A program made the position numbers and the translations under genes. The notes beneath the pieces were generated by a model. That model saw nothing but the letters and a program-made list of their open reading frames with translations. It made no database searches and was not told where the DNA came from. Positions 20,503 through 29,775 of a DNA stretch of 64,000 bases are shown here, in pieces. Source of the stretch: an uncultured Actinomycetes bacterium (lineage in GTDB: Bacteria; Actinomycetota; Actinomycetes; Nanopelagicales; Nanopelagicaceae); the NCBI GenBank assembly GCA_937876245.1, contig CALEGP010000038.1:62001-126000 (forward strand), written 5' to 3'. How positions within the stretch are numbered: position 1 is the first letter of the stretch; each line of letters starts with the position of its first letter.

Positions 20503-21294
20503 ATGCGGATAGTTAGATTTACCCCGAATCCCAGCGCTGGTATTGGCACAGATCCTCTATTTGGTCTCTTGAATGAAGCAGATCAAATTTTAGTTCTTCG
20601 AGGCGATCCAATTTATAGTGGGATTGTCCCGACGGAAACGAAAGTTGCGTTATCGGAAGTTCGATTATTGGCCCCAGTTATTCCAAGGAGCAAGGTCGTT
20701 TGTGTGGGCAAGAATTATGCAGACCACGCAGCAGAAATGGGATCTGCTGTACCTAAGGATCCAGTTATTTTCTTGAAACCAAATACCTCGGTCATCGGAC
20801 CAGGTGACACCATCCAGTGGCCAAGAATGAGCGAACGCGTGGATTTTGAAGGCGAGCTTGCGATTGTAATTAGCCGGATTTGCAAAGACGTGCCGAGAGA
20901 GAAAGTTTCGGATGTAATTTTTGGTTACACAATTGCAAATGATGTAACGGCAAGGGATTTACAAAAAATCGATGGCCAATGGAATAGGGCTAAGGGCTTT
21001 GATACTTTCTGTCCACTAGGACCTTGGATCGAAACTGATTTTATTCCAGGCAGTCAGAAAATCACCACGACCCTTAATGGTGAAATCAAGCAGTCAGAGC
21101 CGCTCACTTCAATGACGTTCGGAGTTCCTGAAATTATTGAATTCATTTCTTCTGTAATGACCCTCTTGCCGGGCGATGTAATCTTGACGGGCACCCCTGC
21201 CGGGATTGGTCCAATGCCTGCCGGAGCAGAAGTAGTCGTAACGATTGAAGGAATTGGCTCTCTTCGTAATAAGGTATCGCCTCGTGCCAAGTAA
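20503..21294 (+). CDS. fumarylacetoacetate hydrolase family protein
   Basis: A 263-residue FAH-superfamily enzyme with the metal-site motif RVDFEGELAIVI, the VCVGKNYADHAAEMG segment, GYTIANDVTARDLQ, and the C-terminal LLPGDVILTGTPAGIGPM. Members hydrolyse or decarboxylate acylpyruvates and related compounds; the substrate cannot be told from sequence. In mycobacteria the homologue (Rv2993c) also precedes gltX, so the pairing is conserved. The start codon follows a TAGAAT box. Confidence 0.9.
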   Translation: MRIVRFTPNPSAGIGTDPLFGLLNEADQILVLRGDPIYSGIVPTETKVALSEVRLLAPVIPRSKVVCVGKNYADHAAEMGSAVPKDPVIFLKPNTSVIGPGDTIQWPRMSERVDFEGELAIVISRICKDVPREKVSDVIFGYTIANDVTARDLQKIDGQWNRAKGFDTFCPLGPWIETDFIPGSQKITTTLNGEIKQSEPLTSMTFGVPEIIEFISSVMTLLPGDVILTGTPAGIGPMPAGAEVVVTIEGIGSLRNKVSPRAK

Positions 21295-21298
21295 ACCT

Positions 21299-22762
21299 AT
21301 GAATTCAGAGAATAAAGCGGTTCGCGTTCGATTCGCGCCATCGCCGACCGGAGATTTACATGTTGGCAATATCCGCACGGCTCTCTTTGACTGGGCATAT
21401 GCTCGCCACACCGGTGGAGCTTTTATTTTTCGAATTGAAGATACAGATCGCGAACGAGTAACTGATGAATATATAAAGGCGGCACAGGACACTTTAAAGT
21501 GGCTTGGGCTAGATTGGGATGAGGGCCCGGAAGTCGGTGGTCCCTACGGTCCGTATCTACAGAGCCAACGTATGAGAATCTATGACGATTGGGCATCGAA
21601 GTTTTTAGAGCAAGGCGATGCTTATCATTGCTATTGCTCTTCAGAAGAATTAGAAGCCAGGAGAGAGGCGCAGAAAGCAGCGAATATTGCTCCAGGTTAT
21701 GACGGTAAATGTAGGTCAGTAAGTGAAAGTGATTTAGCCAGATATAAGAGCGAAAATCGGCTACCAGTTCTGCGGATGCGGATGCCTGAAGGTTCGACTA
21801 CATTTAAAGATCTCATCCGTGGCGATGTAACTTTCGACCATAATTTTGTCCCTGACTTCGTATTGGTCCGAGGTGATGGCTCACCGCTTTATACGTTGGC
21901 TGTCGCGGTCGATGACATCATGATGAGAATTACTCACGTATTGCGCGGCGAAGATTTACTCTCCTCTACCCCGCGCCAAATTCGGGTCTACCAAGCGATG
22001 GGCGTTGCCGAATCGGACTATCCAGCATTTGCCCATTTGCCATTCGTAATGGGGCAAGACAATGCCAAACTCTCAAAGCGAAATGGCGAAGTTTCAATCG
22101 CCTGGTATCGAGAGCGCGGATTTTTGCCGGAAGCGATCTGTAACTATTTAGCGCTACTTGGTTGGGCTCCCGGTGATGATCGGGAAAATGTAACCATGAA
22201 AGAGTTGACTGAGCTTTTCACTGTAGAACGGGTTCATTCCAGTCCAGCTCGATTTGATATGAAGAAACTTGAGGCAATAAATGGCGACAAAATTCGTGAG
22301 CTTAAAATTGATGAATTTCTAGAACGGGTCACTCCTTTTTTGATTAACGATGGAATCATTTCGGGAAGCAGTGGCGAACTGGCAATAGTAAAGATGGCCT
22401 TGCCGATAATTCAGGAACGAATCGTGAATTTAGCTGAAGTCTCCCAAATGCTTAAGTTCCTCTTCGTTGCGAAATTTGAAGTCGAAGCCGATTCATTGCC
22501 CAAGATCATGGATGAACAGTCACAAGTAGTTCTCAGAGCTTCAATCCAAGCGCTCGAGACTCTTTCTAGTTGGGACCATGGTTCAATTCACTCTGTATTA
22601 CGAACGGCCCTGATAGAGGAGTTAGCGCTGAAACCTCGGATTGCATTTGGAGCGGTTCGAATAGCAGTTACAGGAAGTCATATATCACCGCCACTTTTTG
22701 AATCTATGGAATTGTTGGGTAGAGATCGCTCGCTCGCGAGAATAAAGAAGGCCATTTCGTGA
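21299..22762 (+). CDS. gltX: glutamyl-tRNA synthetase GltX
   Basis: Charges tRNA-Glu and, in actinobacteria lacking GlnRS, probably also tRNA-Gln before amidation by GatCAB; no glnS is seen here. The 487-residue class I enzyme has the HIGH-like motif HVGN in VRFAPSPTGDLHVGN, the EDTDRERV motif, the GEDLLSSTPRQ region and KMSKS-type KLSKRNG. ATG at 21299 is chosen; GTG at 21284 would overlap the FAH gene. tRNA-Gln and tRNA-Glu genes follow. Confidence 0.95.
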   Translation: MNSENKAVRVRFAPSPTGDLHVGNIRTALFDWAYARHTGGAFIFRIEDTDRERVTDEYIKAAQDTLKWLGLDWDEGPEVGGPYGPYLQSQRMRIYDDWASKFLEQGDAYHCYCSSEELEARREAQKAANIAPGYDGKCRSVSESDLARYKSENRLPVLRMRMPEGSTTFKDLIRGDVTFDHNFVPDFVLVRGDGSPLYTLAVAVDDIMMRITHVLRGEDLLSSTPRQIRVYQAMGVAESDYPAFAHLPFVMGQDNAKLSKRNGEVSIAWYRERGFLPEAICNYLALLGWAPGDDRENVTMKELTELFTVERVHSSPARFDMKKLEAINGDKIRELKIDEFLERVTPFLINDGIISGSSGELAIVKMALPIIQERIVNLAEVSQMLKFLFVAKFEVEADSLPKIMDEQSQVVLRASIQALETLSSWDHGSIHSVLRTALIEELALKPRIAFGAVRIAVTGSHISPPLFESMELLGRDRSLARIKKAIS

Positions 22763-22798
22763 TTGGGCGTATCTAGGAGGTAACTTTTGAGTTAAAGG

Positions 22799-22818
22799 GT
22801 CGGGTATCCTTACCCGAC
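22799..22818 (+). terminator. hairpin after gltX, possible terminator
   Basis: GTCGGGTA pairs with TACCCGAC around a TCCT loop, giving an 8-bp stem 36 nt after gltX. It is followed by TAGAAATATTTT and not a clean T run, so termination strength is uncertain. It sits 11 nt before tRNA-Gln. Confidence 0.45.
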
Positions 22819-22829
22819 TAGAAATATTT

Positions 22830-22901
22830 TGGGGTATGGGGTAATTGGCAGCCCTGCTGATTCTGGTTCAGTGAGTCTAGGTTCGAGTCCTGGTACCCCA
22901 G
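22830..22901 (+). tRNA. tRNA-Gln (CTG)
   Basis: A 72-nt cloverleaf. The acceptor stem TGGGGTA pairs with TACCCCA, with discriminator G. The anticodon stem is GCTGA/TCAGT with loop TTCTGGT, giving anticodon CTG. The T arm contains GTTCGAGTC. CCA is not encoded. Confidence 0.96.
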
Positions 22902-22935
22902 CGCCGTAATGAAAAACTTAATAAGCAATAATCTC

Positions 22936-23008
22936 GGCCCCGTCGTCTAGTGGCCTAGGACTCTGGCTTCTCAAGCCAGCTACGCGGGTTCGAATCCCGT
23001 CGGGGCTA
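22936..23008 (+). tRNA. tRNA-Glu (CTC)
   Basis: A 73-nt cloverleaf. The acceptor stem GGCCCCG pairs with CGGGGCT (one G-U pair), with discriminator A. The anticodon loop is TTCTCAA in stem CTGGC/GCCAG, anticodon CTC. The T arm is CGGGTTCGAATCCCG. It lies 34 nt after tRNA-Gln, and its 3' end is 3 nt from the stop codon of the convergent sulfotransferase gene. Confidence 0.97.
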
Positions 23009-23011
23009 CAA

Positions 23012-24118
23012 CTACCTAGGAAATCTAAATTTAGCTTTTAGAAATTTTTTCAGCCTACTGAAGAATTCTTTCGAGATTACTTTTCCGTGCAGCCTGTCGA
23101 GCGAAGACATGTCCGCACCAATAATTGCCCGGGCCGCAGTAGCAATAGATATTTTTTCTACTGGGGTATTTGACCCAACTGGAATAGTGGCGAAATCATT
23201 TCTGTCGATATCTCCCAAAATATTGATCCCAAGAGATTTGATTTTAGCTACATTCGACAAATTGATTTCTATCACTTTCTCCAGCGCCCATTTCGGGGTC
23301 ATTAATTTTTCATCGCCAGGGTCTAAGTTCTCTGAACTTGTAAGTGCACGGATATTTCCCTTTCGAATATTTAATTCGTAAGAGTCCCAATCCCGTTCAG
23401 TTGGAAAGTTTCGGTTGATTTCTAGAAGCAAGGCGGCTTCTGAGGAAGTCAGGGAACGGTTGATTTCCTTTTCCTTCGGCTCGTGAATAATTCCGGCAGG
23501 GATACCAGCCAAATTTGAAAAAGAGTCATAAAGATAATTTGGCTTGGACTCATCGACTGCGATTAAAGAAACGTTCTGAGAACCAAATGCCTCGCACCAA
23601 TTAGAGATTACATCACCGTGGAGATTTCGCTTCCAGAAGGATGGAGTCAATTTAGAGGAGCCGGGAGTTTCTAGTACTGAATGGAGCCACTCTTCATAAG
23701 AGACTTTAATTCCATATTTTAAATATTGCTGATAAGAACTAGCCAGCATCATCGGTAGTGGGCGCCAAGTAAAGATTACTTGAACTTGGAAGTCGGCAAG
23801 GCGATTCTTCAAAGTGAGTAGCTGATCTTCATCTGCTTGCGATAGAAACTCGCTGCTTATTATCGAGGTCTGCTTATTTTTTCGAAGCCTGCGCTCTAAT
23901 TTCTCCCACTCTGCGAAGTCGGTTTTCTTGCCGCCTCTTTTTTCCCATCCCCAGACTTTTTCGGTAACTGCCCAGGCCGCCCTGTGTTGCGCCTTGCCTG
24001 AAGTATTTGGATAGAAAAAACCCTTTTTCCGCAGCGCGGATCGAGACTCGCTTAAGGCCATTTGCAGCGCAGTTGTTCCAGTTTTGTGAAAGCCAGGGTG
24101 AATAATTAATTTCGACAT
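23012..24118 (-). CDS. PAPS-dependent sulfotransferase family protein
   Basis: A 368-residue protein with the 5'-phosphosulfate-binding loop HPGFHKTGTTALQ at residues 7-19 and a 3'-phosphate-binding segment FTWRPLPMMLASSYQQYL. These mark it as a member of the PAPS sulfotransferase superfamily of bacterial carbohydrate/lipid type. No membrane segment or signal peptide is visible, so the enzyme is probably cytoplasmic. It lies 40 nt downstream of cysNC on the same strand, so it can draw directly on PAPS made by CysD/CysNC. The acceptor cannot be predicted; surface polysaccharide or glycolipid is a guess. The gene ends 3 nt from tRNA-Glu. Confidence 0.82.
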   Translation of the reverse strand: MSKLIIHPGFHKTGTTALQMALSESRSALRKKGFFYPNTSGKAQHRAAWAVTEKVWGWEKRGGKKTDFAEWEKLERRLRKNKQTSIISSEFLSQADEDQLLTLKNRLADFQVQVIFTWRPLPMMLASSYQQYLKYGIKVSYEEWLHSVLETPGSSKLTPSFWKRNLHGDVISNWCEAFGSQNVSLIAVDESKPNYLYDSFSNLAGIPAGIIHEPKEKEINRSLTSSEAALLLEINRNFPTERDWDSYELNIRKGNIRALTSSENLDPGDEKLMTPKWALEKVIEINLSNVAKIKSLGINILGDIDRNDFATIPVGSNTPVEKISIATAARAIIGADMSSLDRLHGKVISKEFFSRLKKFLKAKFRFPR

Positions 24119-24158
24119 TTCAGATTCCGATCTTCAGTAGAAGCCAAGAAAAGCTCGC

Positions 24159-25982
24159 TCACTTGGCAATCTCTAGAACAATTTCAGTATTCAATTTAAC
24201 GCCATTTGTGCCATCCAAAATAATTTCTGCTTTAAGGGGCGTCTCATATTCTTGGCCAATGCCGGTCATATTTGGAAGATTTCCGGCAGCTGCCTTCTTA
24301 TATAGACCCTTTGGATCGCGCTGGGCGCAAAGTTCTGGGGGAGTATTGACAAAAATTTCAATGAATTCGCCGGCACCAAATAATTCTCGAGCTTGGTCGC
24401 GATCTGCCCGGAAAGGGCTCACCAAAGCCACAATAACAATTAAGCCGGCATCGGTCATCAGTTTTGCTACTTCAGAAACTCTGCGGACATTCTCGGCACG
24501 ATCTTCTCTGGCAAAACCAAGATCCTTATTTAGGCCAAGTCTTAAATTATCACCGTCCAATACATAAGTATGGCGGCCCAAGGCATAAAGTTCTTTTGCG
24601 ACTTCATTAGCAATTGTAGATTTTCCTGATCCACTTAGTCCGGTGAACCAGAGTACCTTGCCAGTTTGGCCCTTTTGAGCGGCGCGTCTTTGAGCATCAA
24701 TTTCATATGCCTGCTCAGTTATATTCTCAGACCGGCGAAGGGCATGGACAACCATTCCAGCGCCAACTGTATTTAGAGTTTGGCGATCGACAAGAATAAA
24801 ATTTCCAGTCTCGCGAGAATCACTGTAGTTCGAGAGCGCGATTGGTGAATCAGTCGCAATCTCGATAACCCCAATTTCATTCATTTTTAAAGTTCGCGCT
24901 GAGTCGTGTTCACCAGATTCAATATTAACTTTATATTTAATCGTAGTGACAATTGCAGGAGTCGAACTCGAGCCAGAAATCAGCAGGTAAGAGCGGCTAT
25001 GAATTAATTCGGACTCCCCAAGCCAGACGATATTTGCGGTAAATCTATCTGCGGGTGAAACTACATTTGAAGCAAGATGGAGGACATCGCCTCGCGCCGC
25101 ATCTACTTCTGGTTCAAGAACAATATTTAAAGTTTGTTCATGTCCTGCACTTGCTAGTTCGCCATCAAATGTGACCATTTTCGCAATCGTGGCCTTTTTC
25201 TTACTAGGAAAGATTACGACTTCATCGCCAATGTTAAATTTTCCATTTACTAAAGTTCCAGCGAGTCCTCGGAAAGTGTCAATTCTCGAGATATATTGAA
25301 TTCCAAAATGCGGAGTGGTCATGGAATCGATTAGTAAGTCTTGATTTTGAATGTATTCAAGGAGCGTTGGTCCCTGGTACCAATCCAGGTTGTTTCCTTT
25401 GAAAACAACGTTATCGCCAACAAGTGCGCTCACTGGAATTAGGGCATGCTCTTTTATATTTAAACGTTCAAGGGCGGACGCAATTGACTCTGAGATTTCA
25501 TTAAACTTAGCCTCTGAATAGTCGAAAACATCAAGCTTGTTAATCACTATTGCAACGCGAGCAACCCCCATGAGAGAACAAATAGTTAAGTGACGAAGCG
25601 TTTGTGGGCGAATGCCACGAGCTGCATCGAGCAGTACGAGCGCAACGTCAGACCTAGAGGCGGCCACTGCCATATTTCGGGTGTATTGCTCATGACCGGG
25701 GGCATCTGCGATTATCAAACGACTGCCATTTAGTAAGGTCATTGAACGATAGGCAACGTCAATGGTTATTCCTTGTTCGCGCTCGGCTTCTAATCCATCG
25801 GTTAAGAGCGAGAAATCTATTTCTCCTGATGCGATTGTTGATCCACCACGGCGGGTATTTCTTGCACTGGCAATAGTGTCGTGAGGGACGCTATCGGTCT
25901 CAACTAGCAAGCGGCCGATAAGGGTACTTTTCCCATCATCGACGCTTCCGCAAGTTAATAAACGGATTACTGGTTTTGCCAT
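24159..25982 (-). CDS. cysNC: bifunctional sulfate adenylyltransferase subunit 1 / adenylylsulfate kinase (CysN-CysC fusion)
   Basis: A 607-residue fusion. The N-terminal part is the CysN GTPase, with CGSVDDGKST at residues 11-20, DAPGHEQYTRN and NKLD, followed by EF-Tu-like beta-barrel domains. The C-terminal part from about residue 440 is APS kinase, with GLSGSGKST, DGDNLRLGLNKDLGF and DPKGLYKKA. With CysD it converts sulfate and ATP to APS, driven by GTP, and then to PAPS. The start codon overlaps the cysD stop by one base (TAATG), so translation is coupled. Such fusions are common in actinobacteria. The next gene is a sulfotransferase; no APS/PAPS reductase or sulfite reductase is in the window. 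Confidence 0.95.
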   Translation of the reverse strand: MAKPVIRLLTCGSVDDGKSTLIGRLLVETDSVPHDTIASARNTRRGGSTIASGEIDFSLLTDGLEAEREQGITIDVAYRSMTLLNGSRLIIADAPGHEQYTRNMAVAASRSDVALVLLDAARGIRPQTLRHLTICSLMGVARVAIVINKLDVFDYSEAKFNEISESIASALERLNIKEHALIPVSALVGDNVVFKGNNLDWYQGPTLLEYIQNQDLLIDSMTTPHFGIQYISRIDTFRGLAGTLVNGKFNIGDEVVIFPSKKKATIAKMVTFDGELASAGHEQTLNIVLEPEVDAARGDVLHLASNVVSPADRFTANIVWLGESELIHSRSYLLISGSSSTPAIVTTIKYKVNIESGEHDSARTLKMNEIGVIEIATDSPIALSNYSDSRETGNFILVDRQTLNTVGAGMVVHALRRSENITEQAYEIDAQRRAAQKGQTGKVLWFTGLSGSGKSTIANEVAKELYALGRHTYVLDGDNLRLGLNKDLGFAREDRAENVRRVSEVAKLMTDAGLIVIVALVSPFRADRDQARELFGAGEFIEIFVNTPPELCAQRDPKGLYKKAAAGNLPNMTGIGQEYETPLKAEIILDGTNGVKLNTEIVLEIAK

Positions 25983-26887
25983 TAGAAGTAGCCCTCGCTC
26001 TTCTTCTTCTCCATGGAATCTTCTTTATCTCCATCGATTAACCTTGTGGCGCGTTCGCTCAACTTAACTTCAGAAACTTCCCCTAGGACTTCTTGAATAT
26101 TCAGTGCAGTTGATTCGACGGCAGCAGTGAGTGGATAGCAACCTAGAGTGCGGAAGCGAACCATCTTCATCTCTGGCTTTTCATTATTAAGCAGTGGGAA
26201 GCGTTCATCATCGACCATAAGCATCTGGTCACCGCGCCACACTATTGGACGCTCCTTGGCAAAATAAAGTGGGTTGATTGGGATGTCATTTGAGTTGATG
26301 TAATTCCAAACATCCAACTCGGTCCAATCTGAGATTGGGAAGACTCGCATGCTCTGTTCGGGACGAATTCTGGTGTTGTAAGTTCGCCAAAGTTCCGGAC
26401 GTTGCTCCCGTGGATTCCAACGATGCCCTGCTTCGCGCACGCTAAAAATTCTTTCTTTTGCGCGACTCTTCTCCTCATCGCGACGTGAGCCACCGATCGC
26501 TGCATCAAAGCTGTATTTATCAAGGGCTTGTCGAAGACCAAGGGTCTTCATGATGCGCGTGTATTCAGAGATGCCGCTAGTAAAAGGATTTACGCCATCT
26601 TTCACACCCTCTTGGTTCGTATGAACAATTAAATCCAATCCGTACTTAGACGCAATTTCATCGCGAAAAATAATCATTTCTTGGAATTTCCAAGTGGTAT
26701 CAATATGGAGGAGAGGAAAAGGTATTGGCGCTGGATAAAACGCTTTGCGAGCTAGATGCAGGAGGACTGATGAATCTTTGCCGATCGAATAAAGCATGAC
26801 TGGTTTCTGGAAGGCCGCAGCGGTCTCTCGAAGAATCTCAATTGATTCATTTTCGAGAGCTTTTAAAATTTCAGGTGAGCTCTGCAC
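25982..26887 (-). CDS. cysD: sulfate adenylyltransferase subunit 2 (CysD)
   Basis: The catalytic subunit of ATP sulfurylase. The 301-residue PP-loop protein has [13 protein letters not shown] from residue 34, [11 protein letters not shown], the [16 protein letters not shown] segment and the [15 protein letters not shown] motif. The start is GTG at 26887 ([12 protein letters not shown]). On the minus strand TAAGAT lies 6 nt before this GTG, so the cassette seems to have its own leaderless promoter downstream of the IclR gene. It is the first gene of cysD-cysNC-sulfotransferase. Confidence 0.95.
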   Translation of the reverse strand: MQSSPEILKALENESIEILRETAAAFQKPVMLYSIGKDSSVLLHLARKAFYPAPIPFPLLHIDTTWKFQEMIIFRDEIASKYGLDLIVHTNQEGVKDGVNPFTSGISEYTRIMKTLGLRQALDKYSFDAAIGGSRRDEEKSRAKERIFSVREAGHRWNPREQRPELWRTYNTRIRPEQSMRVFPISDWTELDVWNYINSNDIPINPLYFAKERPIVWRGDQMLMVDDERFPLLNNEKPEMKMVRFRTLGCYPLTAAVESTALNIQEVLGEVSEVKLSERATRLIDGDKEDSMEKKKSEGYF

Positions 26888-26893
26888 AGGTGA

Positions 26894-26899
26894 ATCTTA
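26894..26899 (-). promoter_or_regulatory. -10 box for leaderless cysD transcript
   Basis: On the minus strand TAAGAT is followed by 6 nt and the GTG start of cysD. It lies in the 53-nt gap after the IclR gene. Confidence 0.5.
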
Positions 26900-26940
26900 G
26901 TAATTCAATGAGCAATTAATGAAAAAAAGAGGCTGTGCCA

Positions 26941-27657
26941 CTATTTTTTAGCTAAATGCTCGGTAAGCCTGGCGGCCGTAGCGACCACTGCTGCTGCATG
27001 AATTCGCCCTGGTTGGCGCCCTAAGCGTTCAACCGGGCCACTGATACTTACGGCAGCGATTACTTTATTATTCGGACCACGAACCGGGGCTGAGACCGAG
27101 GCCACACCGGCTTCGCGTTCGCCAACAGATTGAGCCCATCCTCGGCGGCGGACGGCGGCCAGAGATGCGGCAGTAAATTTAGAGTTCTTAAGGGCGCGAT
27201 GTAATTTATCGGCATCCTCCCAAGCAAGAAGTATTTGGGCGCCCGATCCAGCTTGCATAGTCAGAACAGTTCCAGTTGGGACCGAATCACGTAGCCCTGA
27301 CATGCGTTCTGCTGTAGAGACGCAAATTCTTTGATCTCCTTGGCGGCGATAAAGCTGTGAGCTTTCTCCTGTTGCATCTCGAAGAGCACTGAGAGCAGCT
27401 GCGGCAACGGCCAGTAAACGATCTTCACCAGCCGCTGAAGCCAGTTCCGAGGAGCGTAAGCCCAAGATAAATCGCCCGGCATAATCTCTTGAAACCATTC
27501 GGTGAAATTCCAGAGCAACGGCCAATCGATGCGCGGTCGGGCGAGCAATTGCTGTGGCGGCAACCAGATCAGATAATGAATGTGGGCCAGCTTCTAGGCA
27601 GGCAAGAATTTTTAGGGCTTTGTCTAATACGCCAACTCCGCTATTCTTCTTGTCCAC
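26941..27657 (-). CDS. IclR family transcriptional regulator (NdgR/LtbR-like), divergent from leuCD
   Basis: A 238-residue regulator with the N-terminal winged helix (VLDKALKILACLEAGPHSLSDLVAATAIARPTAHR region) and the C-terminal IclR effector domain (GESSQLYRRQGDQRICVS... VSAPVRGPNNKVIAAVSISGP). In streptomycetes and corynebacteria the IclR gene divergent from leuCD encodes NdgR/LtbR, which controls leucine synthesis. The same arrangement here suggests that role. GTG at 27657 (MDKKNSGVGVLDKALKIL) is preferred because ATG at 27681 would place the coding start inside the palindromic operator. CAGTAT lies 6 nt before the GTG. Confidence 0.88.
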   Translation of the reverse strand: MDKKNSGVGVLDKALKILACLEAGPHSLSDLVAATAIARPTAHRLAVALEFHRMVSRDYAGRFILGLRSSELASAAGEDRLLAVAAAALSALRDATGESSQLYRRQGDQRICVSTAERMSGLRDSVPTGTVLTMQAGSGAQILLAWEDADKLHRALKNSKFTAASLAAVRRRGWAQSVGEREAGVASVSAPVRGPNNKVIAAVSISGPVERLGRQPGRIHAAAVVATAARLTEHLAKK

Positions 27658-27662
27658 GATGC

Positions 27663-27697
27663 AATACTGACATCTCATCATATGAAATGCAAGTATT
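27663..27697. promoter_or_regulatory. imperfect palindrome between the IclR gene and leuC, candidate operator
   Basis: The arm AATACTGACATCT (27663-27675) matches the reverse complement of AAATGCAAGTATT (27685-27697) at 10 of 13 positions across a 9-nt centre. It lies between the divergent starts, where an autoregulating IclR protein would bind. Confidence 0.45.
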
Positions 27698-27721
27698 TGG
27701 GATATAGCTTTAGGAGGCGTT

Positions 27722-29119
27722 ATGGCAAAGACTCTGGCTGAGAAGATTTGGGCTGATCATATTGTTCGTGAACATCAGGGCGAACCCGATCTTCTATATA
27801 TCGACCTGCACCTAATTCACGAGGTCACTAGCCCCCAAGCTTTTGATGGTCTGCGCGCTGCTGGTCGCAAAGTTCGACGCCCGGAGCTAACAATTGCAAC
27901 CGAAGATCACAATGTGCCAACTTTGAATATTGATAAACCAATAGCAGATCCAATTTCCAAACTTCAAGTCGATACCTTGCGTAAAAATTGTGCCGATTTT
28001 GGTGTGCGTATTCATTCGCTCGGCGACGTTGAACAAGGAATTGTTCATGTTGTTGGACCACAACTTGGAATCACGCAACCTGGAATGACAATTGTTTGTG
28101 GAGATTCGCATACTTCTACTCATGGCGCATTTGGTGCGCTGGCATTTGGTATTGGAACTTCAGAAGTAGAACATGTGTTGGCAACTCAGACACTTCCACT
28201 AGTCCGGCCGAAAACTATGGCCATTAATGTTGAGGGCAAATTAAAGCCAGGTGTAACTAGCAAAGATATAATTTTGTCGATTATCGCAAAGATCGGCACA
28301 GGTGGCGGTCAAGGCTATGTACTTGAGTATCGAGGGTCAGCAATTCGTGATTTATCAATGGAATCGCGAATGACAGTGTGCAATATGTCGATTGAGGCTG
28401 GGGCTCGTGCTGGTTTAATCGCACCAGATGAAATTACCTTCGAATACCTAAAAACAAAGCCGCACGCTCCTAAGGGCGCAGATTGGCAAGCAGCTGTCTC
28501 ATATTGGAAAACTTTACAATCTGATCCAGGCGCCAAATTCGATCTTGAAATTAGTATCAATGCAGATGAGTTAGAAGCATTTGTGACTTGGGGAACTAAC
28601 CCAGGACAGGGTTTGCCGCTAAATGCAAAAGTGCCTAATCCAGCAGAAATTAGTGATCCAGAAGAACGTGGCGCTGCTGAACGTGCACTTACCTACATGG
28701 GGCTTGTTGCAGGCACGCCACTTAAAGAGATAAAAGTCGATACGATATTTTTGGGTTCATGCACGAATGGTCGTATCGAAGATTTGCGCTTAGCTGCAGA
28801 CATTCTTAGGGACAGACATATTTCTAAAGAGGTTCGGATGTTGGTGGTTCCTGGTTCTGCCCGCGTAAAATTACAAGCAGAGAGCGAAGGCTTGGATAAG
28901 ATTTTTACTGCAGCCGGTGCTGAATGGCGTACTGCTGGGTGCTCAATGTGTTTAGGCATGAATCCTGATCAACTTGCTGTTGGAGAACGAGCCGCCTCCA
29001 CTTCTAATAGAAATTTCGAAGGACGACAAGGCAAGGGCGGTCGCACTCACTTGGTCAGCCCACTTGTTGCAGCAGCAACTGCAATTCGTGGAACGCTCTC
29101 ATCACCAGCAGATTTGTAA
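27722..29119 (+). CDS. leuC: 3-isopropylmalate dehydratase large subunit LeuC
   Basis: Isomerises 2- to 3-isopropylmalate with LeuD in leucine synthesis. The 465-residue aconitase-family protein carries [25 protein letters not shown], and the 4Fe-4S ligands as Cys in [11 protein letters not shown] (about 346) and the CSMC pair (about 406 and 409). A strong ribosome site AGGAGG sits 4 nt before the ATG. leuD follows 10 nt later. The gene is divergent from the IclR regulator with a palindrome between them. Confidence 0.96.
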   Translation: MAKTLAEKIWADHIVREHQGEPDLLYIDLHLIHEVTSPQAFDGLRAAGRKVRRPELTIATEDHNVPTLNIDKPIADPISKLQVDTLRKNCADFGVRIHSLGDVEQGIVHVVGPQLGITQPGMTIVCGDSHTSTHGAFGALAFGIGTSEVEHVLATQTLPLVRPKTMAINVEGKLKPGVTSKDIILSIIAKIGTGGGQGYVLEYRGSAIRDLSMESRMTVCNMSIEAGARAGLIAPDEITFEYLKTKPHAPKGADWQAAVSYWKTLQSDPGAKFDLEISINADELEAFVTWGTNPGQGLPLNAKVPNPAEISDPEERGAAERALTYMGLVAGTPLKEIKVDTIFLGSCTNGRIEDLRLAADILRDRHISKEVRMLVVPGSARVKLQAESEGLDKIFTAAGAEWRTAGCSMCLGMNPDQLAVGERAASTSNRNFEGRQGKGGRTHLVSPLVAAATAIRGTLSSPADL

Positions 29120-29129
29120 GGGGATTATT

Positions 29130-29729
29130 ATGGAAAAATATCTAAGCCATACTGGAACTGTACTTCCACTACGCAGAAGCAATGTTGATACCGATCAAAT
29201 AATTCCCGCAGTTTATTTAAAGCGAGTCACCAAGAGTGGATTTGAAGATGGCCTCTTTGGCGCATGGCGCAATGATCCAGAATTTGTACTGAACAGAGCA
29301 GAATATGCCGGAGCAACTATTTTGGTGGCAGGAGCTGATTTCGGCACTGGCTCCTCGCGCGAACATGCGGTTTGGGCGCTTCAGAATTATGGCTTCAGTG
29401 TTGTTTTATCAAGTCGTTTCGCTGATATTTTCCGTGGCAATTCTCAGAAAGCTGGGCTACTAACAGTTGTTGTAGATCAATCTGAAATCGAAGCCATCTG
29501 GGCAGCGGTCGAGAAGGATCCGACAACCAAAGTGACAGTGAACTTAGAATCAAAGAGCGTAAATTATGGCGAAAAATCGATTGCTTTTGCTATCGATGAC
29601 TATACAAGATGGCGATTGATGGAAGGGCTTGATGACATCGGCCTTACGCTTAAAAACATCGATTCTGTAAGCGCTTTTGAGCGATCAAGGCCAAGCTTTA
29701 AGCCTAAAACCCTCCCGATACTTTCATAA
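29130..29729 (+). CDS. leuD: 3-isopropylmalate dehydratase small subunit LeuD
   Basis: The swivel-domain partner of LeuC. At 199 residues it begins [27 protein letters not shown], with the [17 protein letters not shown] motif and [20 protein letters not shown] at 29130 follows GGGG at a normal distance. The longer open frame back to 28974 overlaps leuC and is not coding. An inverted repeat follows the stop codon directly. Confidence 0.96.
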   Translation: MEKYLSHTGTVLPLRRSNVDTDQIIPAVYLKRVTKSGFEDGLFGAWRNDPEFVLNRAEYAGATILVAGADFGTGSSREHAVWALQNYGFSVVLSSRFADIFRGNSQKAGLLTVVVDQSEIEAIWAAVEKDPTTKVTVNLESKSVNYGEKSIAFAIDDYTRWRLMEGLDDIGLTLKNIDSVSAFERSRPSFKPKTLPILS

Positions 29730-29747
29730 TTCACTTTCAGAAGTGAA
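29730..29747 (+). terminator. hairpin immediately after leuD
   Basis: TTCACTT and AAGTGAA form a 7-bp stem with loop TCAG, starting on the first base after the leuD stop. No T run follows, so it may be a weak terminator, an mRNA end protector, or a protein site. Confidence 0.35.
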
Positions 29748-29775
29748 ACTCTAAAGTATCTGTATAGAGTCTTTC

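Noticed and set aside
22763-22798. small ORF after gltX because of an AGGAGG ribosome-site-like sequence
   Set aside because: The nearest start (TTG) is followed almost at once by a stop codon.
26888-26940. copy of the tRNA-Glu 3' end as an attachment site at the far border of the sulfation cassette
   Set aside because: No run matching the T arm or acceptor end of tRNA-Glu is present in this gap, and no integrase gene is nearby.
28974-29129. longer N-terminus for LeuD overlapping leuC
   Set aside because: The added 52 residues are out-of-frame leuC sequence; ATG 29130 gives the family N-terminus and has a ribosome site.
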